The notes: generated from the letters alone by a model not told the origin. Positions 19,548-28,644 are shown, counted from the stretch's first letter. The stretch is 64,000 bases of DNA from Candidatus Contendobacter odensis Run_B_J11 (GCF_000531125.1 NZ_CBTK010000295.1:53076-117075); one strand, 5' to 3'. Made by a program: numbers and translations.

Positions 19548-20086
19548 AATTCAATAGCAGGGACGCTCCAGCCTTTCATGCGGGCGGACAGGGCTTCCAT
19601 TTGGCCGCCGGGGCTGATGTGGGCGATAAAGCAAAGGTCGGCTAGAGCAGCGACCAGTTGGTTACGGCAGCGGGCGGAGTCGAGAGTGGGGCGATGCGGT
19701 GCGGCCTCAAATGGCGATAGCAGGAGCAGACGACCACTGGTCAGGGCGGTTCGCCAGACGCCGGGGAGGCGCATTCCGTTGAGGCTGCGTGCCGGGCACA
19801 GGATCAGCGACGGGCTGCCGCGCAATAGAATCCGCAAGCATTCCTTTTCGACCGGGGAATGGAAGCCGCTGATGACGGTTTGGCCTTGATCGCGGAGTTG
19901 GGCGGCGGTGTCGTAGGCGCGCAGGAGGGCGTCGCCGGGACAGCGAGCGGAACAGAACAGCGCGGTTTTAGGCGCGTTGAGCAGGGCCAGGTTGCCGATG
20001 GCCCAGAGTTGGCGGGGAGCGGAGTCGCCGAGGCGCTCGGAGAGTTGGCAGGGCCAGAGGGCGTTGTCGGGAGTCAGTGACAGCAT
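19544..20086 (-). CDS. short DprA-like (SLOG-fold) protein
   Basis: The 180-residue product resembles the Rossmann-like (SLOG) core of DprA. FCSARCPGDALLRAYDTA matches the nucleotide-binding-type start of the fold, followed by TVISGFHSPVEKECLRILL, PSLILCPARSL, and RNQLVAALADLCFIAHISPGG. DprA loads RecA on single-stranded DNA. Small solitary SLOG/DprA-like proteins also occur in defence loci, sometimes as ligand sensors. I start at the ATG at 20086; a longer frame would overlap the DUF2283 gene upstream. The stop codon is provided by the REP-like element. Confidence 0.75.
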   Translation of the reverse strand: MLSLTPDNALWPCQLSERLGDSAPRQLWAIGNLALLNAPKTALFCSARCPGDALLRAYDTAAQLRDQGQTVISGFHSPVEKECLRILLRGSPSLILCPARSLNGMRLPGVWRTALTSGRLLLLSPFEAAPHRPTLDSARCRNQLVAALADLCFIAHISPGGQMEALSARMKGWSVPAIEL

Positions 20087-20132
20087 GAGATCGCCCGGTT
20101 TTTTGCAGAGGGAAACGGAGGCAGATCCTGGA

Positions 20133-20330
20133 TTAGCCAGCGACGACGTATTCCATGTTACGCGGGTTTTCAACATGCTGAGAGGCGTTTAGCAACTCCA
20201 GCCCTACCACGTTTCCATCTTTGTCATAATCGAGAATCAAACCGGGTTTGTCCTCATCGCTTTCTTCAATCGGTTCATCACGGAATAGAATTCGCAATAC
20301 GTCTACTTCCGGGTCGTAGATGACTTTCAT
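20133..20330 (-). CDS. DUF2283 family protein, gene 1
   Basis: A 65-residue protein, MKVIYDPEVDVLRILFRD onward, with the DUF2283 pattern of short strands and the closing GNVVGLELLNAS. Function is unknown. The family is often found next to DUF4258 proteins in what look like toxin-antitoxin-style pairs. Here its ATG overlaps the DUF4258 stop by four bases (ATGA). Confidence 0.85.
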   Translation of the reverse strand: MKVIYDPEVDVLRILFRDEPIEESDEDKPGLILDYDKDGNVVGLELLNASQHVENPRNMEYVVAG

Positions 20331-20584
20331 GTCAGTTTCCAGTATTTGCTGATTTTGCTTGTTCGGTAAACCGTCACCACTTTTGGCGGTGATACGGTCT
20401 CATTTACCATCACCCGTACTAGATAAACCTTTTGGTTGATGTTCACTTGGGATTGATAGCACACGATATTACCATATCCAGGTACTTTTTGCTGAGGCGC
20501 GGCCAGTACGACTTCCACCACGGTCAACGGGATACCGCGCAACTCCATTTCCTGCTGAACATGAGCTGAAAATTGGTAGTTCAT
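20327..20584 (-). CDS. DUF4258 family protein
   Basis: An 85-residue basic protein with the DUF4258 start FSAHVQQEMELRGIPLTVVEVVL and a C-terminal KVVTVYRTSKISKYW. DUF4258 proteins resemble small RelE/BrnT-like toxins in size and setting, though biochemical proof is lacking. It is flanked by two DUF2283 genes and follows the methyltransferase gene on the same strand, so it may be cargo of the same island. Confidence 0.83.
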   Translation of the reverse strand: MNYQFSAHVQQEMELRGIPLTVVEVVLAAPQQKVPGYGNIVCYQSQVNINQKVYLVRVMVNETVSPPKVVTVYRTSKISKYWKLT

Positions 20585-20639
20585 TCTTCTTCGTCGGATG
20601 GGTTTGGAGAACTTCGGAGTAATGTGCTAGACACGCAAA

Positions 20640-20846
20640 CTATCGTATTAGATCAATTTCCAGCGGTTTAGCTTTATTGAACTGGCTCACGCCGAGGATG
20701 CTGAAGCCAATAATGTTGCCCTGCTCATCCACACGCTCCATAACAGCATCGTTCGAGGTTTCTTTCATATACCCGCTCCCTTGGCAAAACTGCACTTCGA
20801 GGTAGTCGGCCTCGGCATCGAACCAGACTTTTATATTGTCGGCCAT
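20640..20846 (-). CDS. DUF2283 family protein, gene 2
   Basis: A 68-residue DUF2283 protein: IKVWFDAEADYLEVQFC near the start and GNIIGFSILGVSQF near the end. It differs clearly from the copy at 20133, so it is a divergent paralogue and not a fresh duplication. It lies 56 bases upstream of the DUF4258 gene and 69 bases downstream of the methyltransferase. Confidence 0.83.
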   Translation of the reverse strand: MADNIKVWFDAEADYLEVQFCQGSGYMKETSNDAVMERVDEQGNIIGFSILGVSQFNKAKPLEIDLIR

Positions 20847-20915
20847 AAATTTTCTCCGGGTTTTGGTTTGTCCATCAAGTAAGCAGTAACGATAACTGCA
20901 TCGCTTCCAAGATCT

Positions 20916-23900
20916 TCATTCATCCTCGCTTTCAGCATTACGACCCATTCGATATTTGATGTCGTAATTGATGATGAAGTCCAATTCTTCGTCGGTAAAG
21001 CCGTAGTGCTTCGCTAAAATGCAGTCGATTTCGTTGATTATCGGTTTGGATAAACTTGGGCGAAACTCTTGAAATTCGCAATCTTGCCGCTTGCGAATAA
21101 ATGAGTTCTTCTCGTAATCCTGCATTAAGCGGTCGAACACCTCAGACATATTTTTGAGGCTTTCATCACTAACTTCACCTACTGGAATCTGTTCCACATC
21201 TGTCCCAGTGATATTTCTACCGTTCCCGATAGAAATAAACCAAAAGAAAAACAGGGTTGAGTTTAGCAATGCACTAATAAACTTTCCGTATTGCTTATCA
21301 ACAAAATATAAATCTCTAAAGTGATGAATTGATCGTGAACGAGTAGGGCTTTTAAAATATTGTTCAAAATCCATCGCTCGAATCCAATAACGTGGGCTTC
21401 GATGGTAGTGTGTCAAAAATCCTCTCTTGTTAGACGGATAATAGTTATAAACAACTTTTTGGTTCTTCTTTTCAATATGTTGAAGAACACTTGTAGCTTC
21501 ATAACTACCAATTTGCGGAATCCGTTTAAGCCGAATTTGTAAGAAGGAGCGAGTATATTCAATTCGATTGAATAAAGTTGGACGTTCCTCCGCATTCCAA
21601 TGATGATAGCGTGTACTCCAAATATGTGGATCAATATTTTTTTCATTAGCACCTAAATAGATACAGAGACGCTGATCTACACCATCGAAGAGTTTAGATG
21701 GTCGGATTGCGTAGGTACTACACCAGTTGTTACGGAATCGCTTCAAAAGCACGTTGCGGAGTGAAATAGTCTCATCTAATCCAATAACTCCAGTTGGGAC
21801 AATCATTCCAAACCGGCCAGAATGTCGTAATAGCCTACAAGACCTTTCCATACAAAAAGCATAAAGGTTATCAGCAAGTTCGGAGATATATTGCTCTTGA
21901 TGGAGACGATAAGAAGTGCTTACCAGTTTATACTCCACATACGGCGGATTCCCAATAATCACATCAAACCCGCCGCTATTCATAATCCCGTAGAACTCCA
22001 CGAACCAATGAAACGGCTGGTGCGACTTCACCCATTGAGCGTAGTCGGCTTTCTTGTTTAATTTCACGCCATATTCGCCCGCCAAATAGCGATGAAGTTC
22101 ATCATCCAATGCCTTGAGTCGCTTGCGTAATTCCATCTTGTGTGCTGCTGGCACCGAGCCATCACCCTCGACTTGCCGTTGCCGGAACGCATCAAAGGTC
22201 TGCTGCAAATCCGCCGCTTTCACTGCAATTTTCTCCATCGCATTATCAAAATCCATCTGGCCGGTCACCGCTTTTTTCACCTCATCATAAGTGGCATAAC
22301 CCACCAAAGTATTTCCGGCACGGATGTTGAAATCAATATCCGGCAACGGTTCAATACCCAGATTCGGTTTATTAGCGTCCGGTTCCACCTGCGCCGCCAG
22401 CTTGAGAAACAGTCGCAACTTACAGATTTCCGTCGCCTCCTCCATAATATCCACCCCGAACAGATTATTCAGAATGATGCTTTTGAGAACGAAATAGCGA
22501 CGGTTCGGATGTGCCGCCACCCGCTCCAACACCTTGCGGAAATCGGAAAATTTCTCTGGCCGATGCTTCTCGCCAGAACGATCCAGATCAGCAACAAACG
22601 CCTCCATCCGATCCAGACACGCCTCATACAACGGTTCCAGGATAGTGAGCGCCGCAAACAAAAACGCCCCGGAACCGCAAGTGGGGTCCAACACCGTGAC
22701 TTTCTCCACTGCCCGCCACAACGCTCGCAACAAATCGGGGCCTTCGCAATTCTCAATCACATCCTGGGCAAACTGGCGAATGTCCAGATTCAGCGTAATC
22801 AACTCGTTAATCTCGCGCACCTCGCCCGCCGCTAATGTCGCCCGCACCTCCTGATAACGCTTGCGCCGTGCTACGACTTCGCGCCAAATCTCAGTCGGCA
22901 GCGCATAGTCCGGCGGCGCCGGCTTATTCCAATGAGTCCGTTGCGAAACATCATTCAAGCCCGCCGCAATCTCATCTGGCAATACTGCATTGACGCCATG
23001 GCGCACTGCCGGATAAAGATAACGATCCGGATCAATCCTGAGTGCATCCCAAAGGGTCGGACCATCGGTATTTTCAAATGCAATCCTGCACTTGGGTCGG
23101 GCCACATCAAACAGAAAAGGCAGAATAGTATTCTTAGCAATATAATCGGTAATATCCTCCTTGGTGTAATACGCGCCCATCTGCTTCTGGTTAATATACT
23201 TCTCGAAAATATAGCCCAATACATCCGGGTTAATCTCATTATCCTTATGCAACCGGCGCTCATCCAGATGCCACTGATACTGATCAAAATAATTGAATAT
23301 CTGGATAAACGCCGTATCGGAAATCTGAATATCAGTATATCGCTCTTCAATCGAATGTTTCTCAAACATGCCGCCATTCAAATAGGGAATCCGGCCGAGC
23401 AGTTTTTCCAACTCCGGCGAGCGGACTTTACCGCCCAAGCCTTCGTGAAACAGTCGCAGCAGAAAATAGCGGTAAAATGAATAAAACGCATCCTTGCCTT
23501 TTTCCTGTTGGCACTGCTCCAATCGGTGGCGTAGATAATCCCGATCATCGGCCAGAAACCCCTTACGCTGAATGAAATAGACAAACATCAACCGATTCAA
23601 CGTCACCGACGCATACCATTCCTGGTCAGCTTTCTCACCGATACCGATAATAAACTGGAGAAAACTCGCATGTTCCTTCTTGAACTGATCATAAAAGCGC
23701 TTGGTCACCCGTTCCACATTGAAGCCGGCGCGGGCGCGGCGCGTCACATCAACCAGCGTTAATGCTTCCTCCTCATCCAGAGTAAAAGCAATGGCTTGCA
23801 GCTTTTGGATCAGCGCATCCCCGGACTGATGACGATGCAAAACATGTTCACGGCACGCAGTCGGCTTACCCGGTTCGCGCTTTACCCACTGCCAAATCTG

Positions 23901-24188
23901 TGTCGTCTGTTCCGCATCAGTAAAAATGATGAAATGCTCATGAGTCGCCTTGGCAACCTCATGCTCAATCTGACGGCGGATCGCATAACCGGGCAAAAGC
24001 TCACCCGCAGGTGTCGGACACTCATAAGCCACCATACCGCGTTTTTGCGCAATCGCCCGAAGAATCCGGGTCTGCCCATTAGCTAAAAAATCCAGCACCA
24101 GCTTGCAATAATCCCAACCGAGTTCATCAACAAACAGAGTACGAAAATCAAAAGCCTTGAGTCGTTGGCAAACACAAATAGAATTCAT
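20916..24188 (-). CDS. large Eco57I-type DNA adenine methyltransferase (restriction-modification)
   Basis: The product is 1090 residues. An N-terminal region of about 400 residues includes KATHEHFIIFTDAEQTTQIW and WYASVTLNRLMFVYFIQ, known from large type IIG/DISARM-like methylases. Then come the SAM-binding motif I DPTCGSGAFLF (about 501-511), the N6-adenine catalytic motif IV IIGNPPYVEY (about 744-753), and a C-terminal target-recognition-like region. I see no clear nuclease motif. I start at the ATG at 24188 with AGGAT upstream. A longer frame overlaps a repeat and the helicase gene. The PLD-SNF2 helicase gene ends 56 bases upstream, so both probably form one restriction or anti-phage unit. 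The 3' third is visibly more A+T-rich. Confidence 0.88.
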   Translation of the reverse strand: MNSICVCQRLKAFDFRTLFVDELGWDYCKLVLDFLANGQTRILRAIAQKRGMVAYECPTPAGELLPGYAIRRQIEHEVAKATHEHFIIFTDAEQTTQIWQWVKREPGKPTACREHVLHRHQSGDALIQKLQAIAFTLDEEEALTLVDVTRRARAGFNVERVTKRFYDQFKKEHASFLQFIIGIGEKADQEWYASVTLNRLMFVYFIQRKGFLADDRDYLRHRLEQCQQEKGKDAFYSFYRYFLLRLFHEGLGGKVRSPELEKLLGRIPYLNGGMFEKHSIEERYTDIQISDTAFIQIFNYFDQYQWHLDERRLHKDNEINPDVLGYIFEKYINQKQMGAYYTKEDITDYIAKNTILPFLFDVARPKCRIAFENTDGPTLWDALRIDPDRYLYPAVRHGVNAVLPDEIAAGLNDVSQRTHWNKPAPPDYALPTEIWREVVARRKRYQEVRATLAAGEVREINELITLNLDIRQFAQDVIENCEGPDLLRALWRAVEKVTVLDPTCGSGAFLFAALTILEPLYEACLDRMEAFVADLDRSGEKHRPEKFSDFRKVLERVAAHPNRRYFVLKSIILNNLFGVDIMEEATEICKLRLFLKLAAQVEPDANKPNLGIEPLPDIDFNIRAGNTLVGYATYDEVKKAVTGQMDFDNAMEKIAVKAADLQQTFDAFRQRQVEGDGSVPAAHKMELRKRLKALDDELHRYLAGEYGVKLNKKADYAQWVKSHQPFHWFVEFYGIMNSGGFDVIIGNPPYVEYKLVSTSYRLHQEQYISELADNLYAFCMERSCRLLRHSGRFGMIVPTGVIGLDETISLRNVLLKRFRNNWCSTYAIRPSKLFDGVDQRLCIYLGANEKNIDPHIWSTRYHHWNAEERPTLFNRIEYTRSFLQIRLKRIPQIGSYEATSVLQHIEKKNQKVVYNYYPSNKRGFLTHYHRSPRYWIRAMDFEQYFKSPTRSRSIHHFRDLYFVDKQYGKFISALLNSTLFFFWFISIGNGRNITGTDVEQIPVGEVSDESLKNMSEVFDRLMQDYEKNSFIRKRQDCEFQEFRPSLSKPIINEIDCILAKHYGFTDEELDFIINYDIKYRMGRNAESEDE

Positions 24189-24222
24189 ATTACTTATATC
24201 CTGTAAACAAACGCTTGATGGC

Positions 24223-24248
24223 AGGAACGGGCTAAAGCCGGCTCCTAC
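24223..24248. repeat. REP-like element (GTAGGAGCCGGC type)
   Basis: Read on the minus strand: GTAGGAGCCGGCTTTAGCCC and then GTTCCT, a short palindrome. Its first bases contain the TAG stop codon of the helicase gene. It sits between the helicase and methyltransferase genes. Confidence 0.65.
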
Positions 24249-27200
24249 GACTTGGGTATCGGCGCTAATCCCATTGAGCAAATAATCCGTGGCTCATCGG
24301 TATAATCATCTTCGTGAATAATACACAGTCGATCCTCATCATGCAGCGCCATAACCAACTCGACCCATTTTTCATCACTCATGCCGGCCCGCAGTTGCCG
24401 ATTGAGCGTATCCGTAGCCGACTGCCGCAGTGGATAGCGGTAAATGGCCTCGATCACCTTGGAGAGTTGCGGTAGATCAAACAACGTACCCTGGATCTGT
24501 TCAGCATAGCGCTTTAACCGCACATAACTGCGAAAACGCGCCCCCGAAGGTCGGCCTAATTGTCCCCCTGTAGATTTCTCCTCAGCCGCTGCCGCTTCAA
24601 TCCCCTGGATGACCAATGCATGATGATTCTCCTGCCGCGCCAGAGCAGGCGTATCAGGGGTACATTCAGCCGCCTTCAGAATTTCAAATTGTGATTCAGT
24701 CACACTATTGCCATTTTGATCGACCCATGACAGCAGGTCATTACCCGTAGCGGTGCGTAGATAGACTAAAACGCCATACGGTTTATTCTTAGTCGCAACG
24801 TGAGGCTGCGTCGAGTAGACCACCGCCGGCAATTCGGATATCGTCTTTTGCAAAGCAGGAAAACGATCAATGGCGTTTTTCCAAATCTGATACGCATAAG
24901 AGATTAAATCCACTTCGGCATCGGCATCATCGTCCAGAATACCGGCTTTCTCATGATACAAATCCAGCAGCTTTCGTTTTTCGCGTTCATCCTCGAAAAA
25001 TGCTTCATCCGTTCCTACCACCTCGGCATTTTCCCGCAACCTCTCCCGCACGCGAGCGCGCAGGCGAATTAACCTCTCTACGCCATCAGCGGGTAAAAAC
25101 GAATAGCAGAAAATCTTTTCCGCCTGCTGACCAATCCGATCCACCCGGCCCGCCCGCTGAATCAAGCGGATAATTGCCCACGGCAAATCAAAATTGACGA
25201 TAATCGCCGCATCCTGAAGGTTCTGACCTTCGCTTAATACATCGGTGGCAATTAACACCCGCAATTCATCAGTGGGCTTAATTTGATCGCGTTTCTGGTT
25301 ACTCACCGGACTGAAGCGCCAAGCGCAAACAGTCGGATCGGCATTGCTACCGGTCACTCCTGCAATCTGCTCTACGCCCCGCGCCCGGAGTTGAGTTTCA
25401 AGATAGCGCACCGTATCGGCAAATTGGGTAAAAATAATAACCTTCTCACCTCGATGCGTTTTATTGACCAGCTTGAACAACGCATCCAGCTTGGTATCCT
25501 GTCCTGCCTGCCACTCGCCACCACCGGTTAAAATCGTTAACAGAGCCATCGCATCTGCATTCAAATCCGCCCTCAGTGCGTCGGTCAGCAACTCAGGACG
25601 CAGCCATTTGAACCGGTTTTTAAGCGGTTGCGCATAGCGCTGATAAACCAGCGCCGCCCGCTGTTTGAAATCGGCGGCAGCGTGCGCTATTCGCGGATTT
25701 GGCGGTTGGGTAGGGTCCTCATTCTCCTGCTCGATTCCTTCCATAAATGCACCTTCATCATCCATGTCTTCATCATAATGACCAGCGTCGAGCAGGCTGG
25801 AATCCTGGGTTCCTAGTGGCAAGGGCAGGCCATGATCAATCGCATGGAGGAAAACGTAATTGCGTAGAATATGGCGCTCAACCGACTGCTGAAAAGCCTC
25901 ACCGCTGCTTTCCAGGCGCTTGAACAGATTAGTCCGACAGAATCCCATCAGCCGCTTACCGGCACGGGACAAGGCTTCCAGCAGCTTCGCTTCACTGGGC
26001 GTCGGCGGTTGCCGGGATGCAGTAGCAATGTAATTGCCCAGTCCATAGCGAGGAAGATGCAGATCGTTAATCGCGCTCACGGTAGCCGGTGCATAAAATC
26101 GGGCATAGTGATCATCGGGATTCTGGTCATTAATTCTGAACTTGACCGTTTTGGGGATGCGTTCCGGGAAACCGGAATGAGTGCCATCCTCGAATGTCAG
26201 CACGGGTCGCCCACTGACCGGATCCAGTGTGGTGTAATTAGCCTGAATGAAATGGCGAGTGCGGCGCACCATATAAAGCCGCATTAACTCGCGCCAATCC
26301 TCGGTGTATTCGCTTTTCTCAAATGCAGCCAGCGAGCGCAGCGAACATTGATAACGGCGACTGAACTCCGTTTCGCCAATATCCCGTAATAACCGTTCCG
26401 GGCGAATCCCCAAATCCAGATGCTCCGGGACAAACAAACGCAGTTGATTGGAAAGGTCGGTATAGGTTTTATTATAGGGAGTGGCCGAAAGCAGGATGCA
26501 CTTGGCGCTGCTTTCCCCAATGTAATTCTGAATCGCCTGGAACCGCTGGCCTTCACGATTGCGCAGGTTGTGGCTTTCGTCAATCAGCACCAGGCGAAAT
26601 CGGGCGGGAACGGTGGGGAGTTCCTTGATCACCTTGCTGAAAGGAACAATTTTAGCGTGTAGCCCGTATTGATCGGCATAACTCCGCCACAGGGCTGTCA
26701 GGTTTTTCGGACAGAGAATCAGGGTACTAACACCCTGGTCGTCCTCAAAAATTTTTGCCAGCGCGGTCGCCATCAGGGTTTTACCCAAGCCGACCACATC
26801 ACCAATCAGAACCCCGCCGCGCTTATTCAAATGATGCGCGGCGATTTTCACCGCAGCGACCTGATAATCAAACAGGCGATGACCAAACTCCGGCGGAATC
26901 CGAAATTCAGCCAAACCGGCGCGGGCTTCTTGCGCCAGGTGATAAGCCATCTTGATGTAAATCTGATAAGGCGGCAGCGGCATCTCCCGCGCCCAGCTTT
27001 GCTCAATGACCTGCGCCAACTCAGCGGAAATATCCACGCACCAGCGATCAGCCCAGCGATCTTCAAACCACTGGGTCAATTTCAGGCCGGCATCGTAATC
27101 AAGTACATCAACATTCAGTTCACCTTGATGAGCCAAACCCGATAGCGTCAGATTACTGCTGCCGAGATAGCCGACAATCGGACTCACCGGATCGTCGCGA

Positions 27201-27637
27201 AACAGCAGGTAGAGCTTGGCATGGAGTAGATGCCGCAAAAACAGCTTGACCCTGAGTTTTCCGGCCCGGAGCTGCACCACCAACCGGCGTAAGCCCGCTT
27301 CATCGGCGTTGCTCGGCGCCCCCAAGGTCAACTGCTGGCGAAACTCCTCCGCCAGTTTCTGCTTCAGACGCAGCGCAGTCTGACTATCCGGCGAATCCTG
27401 GCGCGGTATCGGGCTGAGTGCGGTGCGGAGTTCATCCTGCGGCAACCGTTGCATCCCCACCAGCAGGCGGCAGCAATGCCCGCTCCCGCCCGGCCAGGCA
27501 TCAATACCGGAATCCAGCGCCTTCCAGCCGCGTAGATTGAAATAGCCAACACAAAAATCGGCGCGGTAAGCCAGTTTCAGCGTATCCCGCAAGGCGGGGA
27601 GAAGTCCATTTTCGATATTGTCAAAAACTCGCGGCAT
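24245..27637 (-). CDS. PLD-nuclease-like/SNF2-family helicase fusion
   Basis: An 1130-residue protein. Residues 1-200 hold a phospholipase-D-like domain with HAK at 139-141, GSSNLT at 159-164 and a nearby Glu/Asp, the single HKD-type motif seen in some nucleases. Residues 250-850 are an SNF2-type helicase: Walker A GDVVGLGKT (279-287), LIDESHN (351-357), LLSATPYNK, ATDVLSEGQNLQ and QRAGRVDRIGQ (827-837). The tail carries no motif I know. Such fusions fit restriction systems in which the PLD domain cuts and the motor translocates. It stands first in a probable operon with the Eco57I-type methyltransferase. Its TAG stop lies in a REP-like element. Confidence 0.9.
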   Translation of the reverse strand: MPRVFDNIENGLLPALRDTLKLAYRADFCVGYFNLRGWKALDSGIDAWPGGSGHCCRLLVGMQRLPQDELRTALSPIPRQDSPDSQTALRLKQKLAEEFRQQLTLGAPSNADEAGLRRLVVQLRAGKLRVKLFLRHLLHAKLYLLFRDDPVSPIVGYLGSSNLTLSGLAHQGELNVDVLDYDAGLKLTQWFEDRWADRWCVDISAELAQVIEQSWAREMPLPPYQIYIKMAYHLAQEARAGLAEFRIPPEFGHRLFDYQVAAVKIAAHHLNKRGGVLIGDVVGLGKTLMATALAKIFEDDQGVSTLILCPKNLTALWRSYADQYGLHAKIVPFSKVIKELPTVPARFRLVLIDESHNLRNREGQRFQAIQNYIGESSAKCILLSATPYNKTYTDLSNQLRLFVPEHLDLGIRPERLLRDIGETEFSRRYQCSLRSLAAFEKSEYTEDWRELMRLYMVRRTRHFIQANYTTLDPVSGRPVLTFEDGTHSGFPERIPKTVKFRINDQNPDDHYARFYAPATVSAINDLHLPRYGLGNYIATASRQPPTPSEAKLLEALSRAGKRLMGFCRTNLFKRLESSGEAFQQSVERHILRNYVFLHAIDHGLPLPLGTQDSSLLDAGHYDEDMDDEGAFMEGIEQENEDPTQPPNPRIAHAAADFKQRAALVYQRYAQPLKNRFKWLRPELLTDALRADLNADAMALLTILTGGGEWQAGQDTKLDALFKLVNKTHRGEKVIIFTQFADTVRYLETQLRARGVEQIAGVTGSNADPTVCAWRFSPVSNQKRDQIKPTDELRVLIATDVLSEGQNLQDAAIIVNFDLPWAIIRLIQRAGRVDRIGQQAEKIFCYSFLPADGVERLIRLRARVRERLRENAEVVGTDEAFFEDEREKRKLLDLYHEKAGILDDDADAEVDLISYAYQIWKNAIDRFPALQKTISELPAVVYSTQPHVATKNKPYGVLVYLRTATGNDLLSWVDQNGNSVTESQFEILKAAECTPDTPALARQENHHALVIQGIEAAAAEEKSTGGQLGRPSGARFRSYVRLKRYAEQIQGTLFDLPQLSKVIEAIYRYPLRQSATDTLNRQLRAGMSDEKWVELVMALHDEDRLCIIHEDDYTDEPRIICSMGLAPIPKS

Positions 27638-27665
27638 AGCGCGCTCCCCAATAAAAGGGGACGCC

Positions 27666-27704
27666 GGCTTCTGGCCCGGGAACTGAACGCAGGCTGGAAG
27701 CCGA
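27666..27704. repeat. degenerate REP-like palindrome
   Basis: CGGCTTCTGGCCCGGG, then a spacer GAACTGAACG, then CAGGCTGGAAGCCG. It resembles the 53-bp REP at 35873 without its GTAGCAC ends. It lies upstream of the helicase gene. Confidence 0.45.
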
Positions 27705-27721
27705 TGCCACCTTTCGATCCT

Positions 27722-28021
27722 TCAAATAGAATCGCTATAGCGCCGAATATCCGGCGCAGTTGCCAGCAGGGATTGCGCCTGAGCCAGCGCATTTTGCACA
27801 TGCGGCGTCAGCAGATGGGCATCGAGAGCGGCATCATCGGCCCACTCCTCGACGAAGGTAAAATCAGTCGGATCGGCTCTGTTCCACAGAAGCTGATAGT
27901 GGATGCAACCCGGTTCTTTTCGGGTCGGTTCCAGCAAGCAATGAAGCAGCGCTTGCAGTTCCCGAACCTGGTCAGGCCGAGCCGTAATCCGGGCGACCAC
28001 TTTCACTGTTGCATTCGACAT
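27722..28021 (-). CDS. antibiotic biosynthesis monooxygenase (ABM) domain protein
   Basis: A 99-residue protein with one ABM ferredoxin-like fold: VKVVARITARPDQVRELQ, EPGCIHYQLL, FTFVEEWADDAALDAHL. Members include quinol monooxygenases such as YgiN and haem-degrading enzymes, so the reaction cannot be named from sequence alone. GAGGAAA precedes the ATG at 28021. The phasin gene is transcribed divergently from a shared 115-base region with a strong inverted repeat. Confidence 0.88.
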   Translation of the reverse strand: MSNATVKVVARITARPDQVRELQALLHCLLEPTRKEPGCIHYQLLWNRADPTDFTFVEEWADDAALDAHLLTPHVQNALAQAQSLLATAPDIRRYSDSI

Positions 28022-28058
28022 ACAGGTTTCCTCGTAACAATGCGGTGATAAAATTTTA

Positions 28059-28096
28059 TTGCATCGCAGCAAAAGCTGTACTATGCTGCGATGCAA
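28059..28096. promoter_or_regulatory. inverted repeat operator between the ABM gene and phasin
   Basis: TTGCATCGCAGCA (28059-28071) is repeated in perfect inverted form as TGCTGCGATGCAA (28084-28096). The pair lies about 40 bases from both divergent start codons. TGCA-rich sites of this kind are bound by PhaR-type PHA-responsive repressors in other bacteria; that identity is inferred here. Confidence 0.65.
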
Positions 28097-28136
28097 CATT
28101 TGCGACTACCCACGACAACTCCTGGAGATTCTAACC

Positions 28137-28478
28137 ATGGCTAACGATGCAATGACAAAGATGTCGGAACAGTACCAGAACTTCCTGGCCCCAGTGATGA
28201 AAGCCAATAAGCTGTCTGCGGCCAATCTGGAAAGCCTGGTCACTTTTCAGATGGGTGCCCTGCAAGCCTATGTTGACATGGCGATAAGCCGGATGAAGGC
28301 TGCCGCCGAAATTAATGACCCGGCCAGTATGCAGTCCTTCATGTCCAGTCAATCCGAGGCGATTGCCAGCCTGCAACAAAAACTGCTGGACGACACCAAG
28401 ACCCTGGGTGAATTGGCGGCCCGTTTCAAGGCCGACTTCGACAAGTTGATTCAGGAAAGCCTGTCATTCACCCAATAA
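28137..28478 (+). CDS. phasin family protein, gene 1
   Basis: Phasins coat polyhydroxyalkanoate granules and control their number and size. The 113-residue helical protein has the phasin-2 pattern: YQNFLAPVMKANKLSAANLE, then FQMGALQAYVDMAISRMKAA, then LGELAARFKADFDKL. The ATG at 28137 follows CTGGAG; a longer frame would run through the operator. The protein shares layout with the second phasin at 54881. The product implies PHA storage, although no PHA synthase is in this window. Confidence 0.9.
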   Translation: MANDAMTKMSEQYQNFLAPVMKANKLSAANLESLVTFQMGALQAYVDMAISRMKAAAEINDPASMQSFMSSQSEAIASLQQKLLDDTKTLGELAARFKADFDKLIQESLSFTQ

Positions 28479-28482
28479 ATCC

Positions 28483-28594
28483 AGGACTTTCGCTTTCCGT
28501 TATTCCCGCGTAGGCAGGAATCCAGTAAGCCGCTGAAAAGCCTGGATACCTGCTTTCGCGGGGATGACGAACTTACGGGTTTAGCGAAAGTCCT
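28483..28594. repeat. 112-bp inverted-repeat element, copy C
   Basis: Starts AGGACTTTCGCTTTCCGT and ends TTTAGCGAAAGTCCT. It differs from copy B at only a few positions. It begins four bases after the phasin stop codon and separates the phasin gene from mnmA. Confidence 0.9.
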
Positions 28595-28644
28595 GTATTA
28601 ACCGGTTCGCCCTGAACCACCACCAGAACCTTCATTCCCTGCCA

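Noticed and set aside
20916..27637. Complete DISARM or BREX system
   Set aside because: The helicase/methylase pair is reminiscent of DISARM class 1, but no DrmA/DrmB-type genes, no PglZ and no BrxC-like genes are present in the window.
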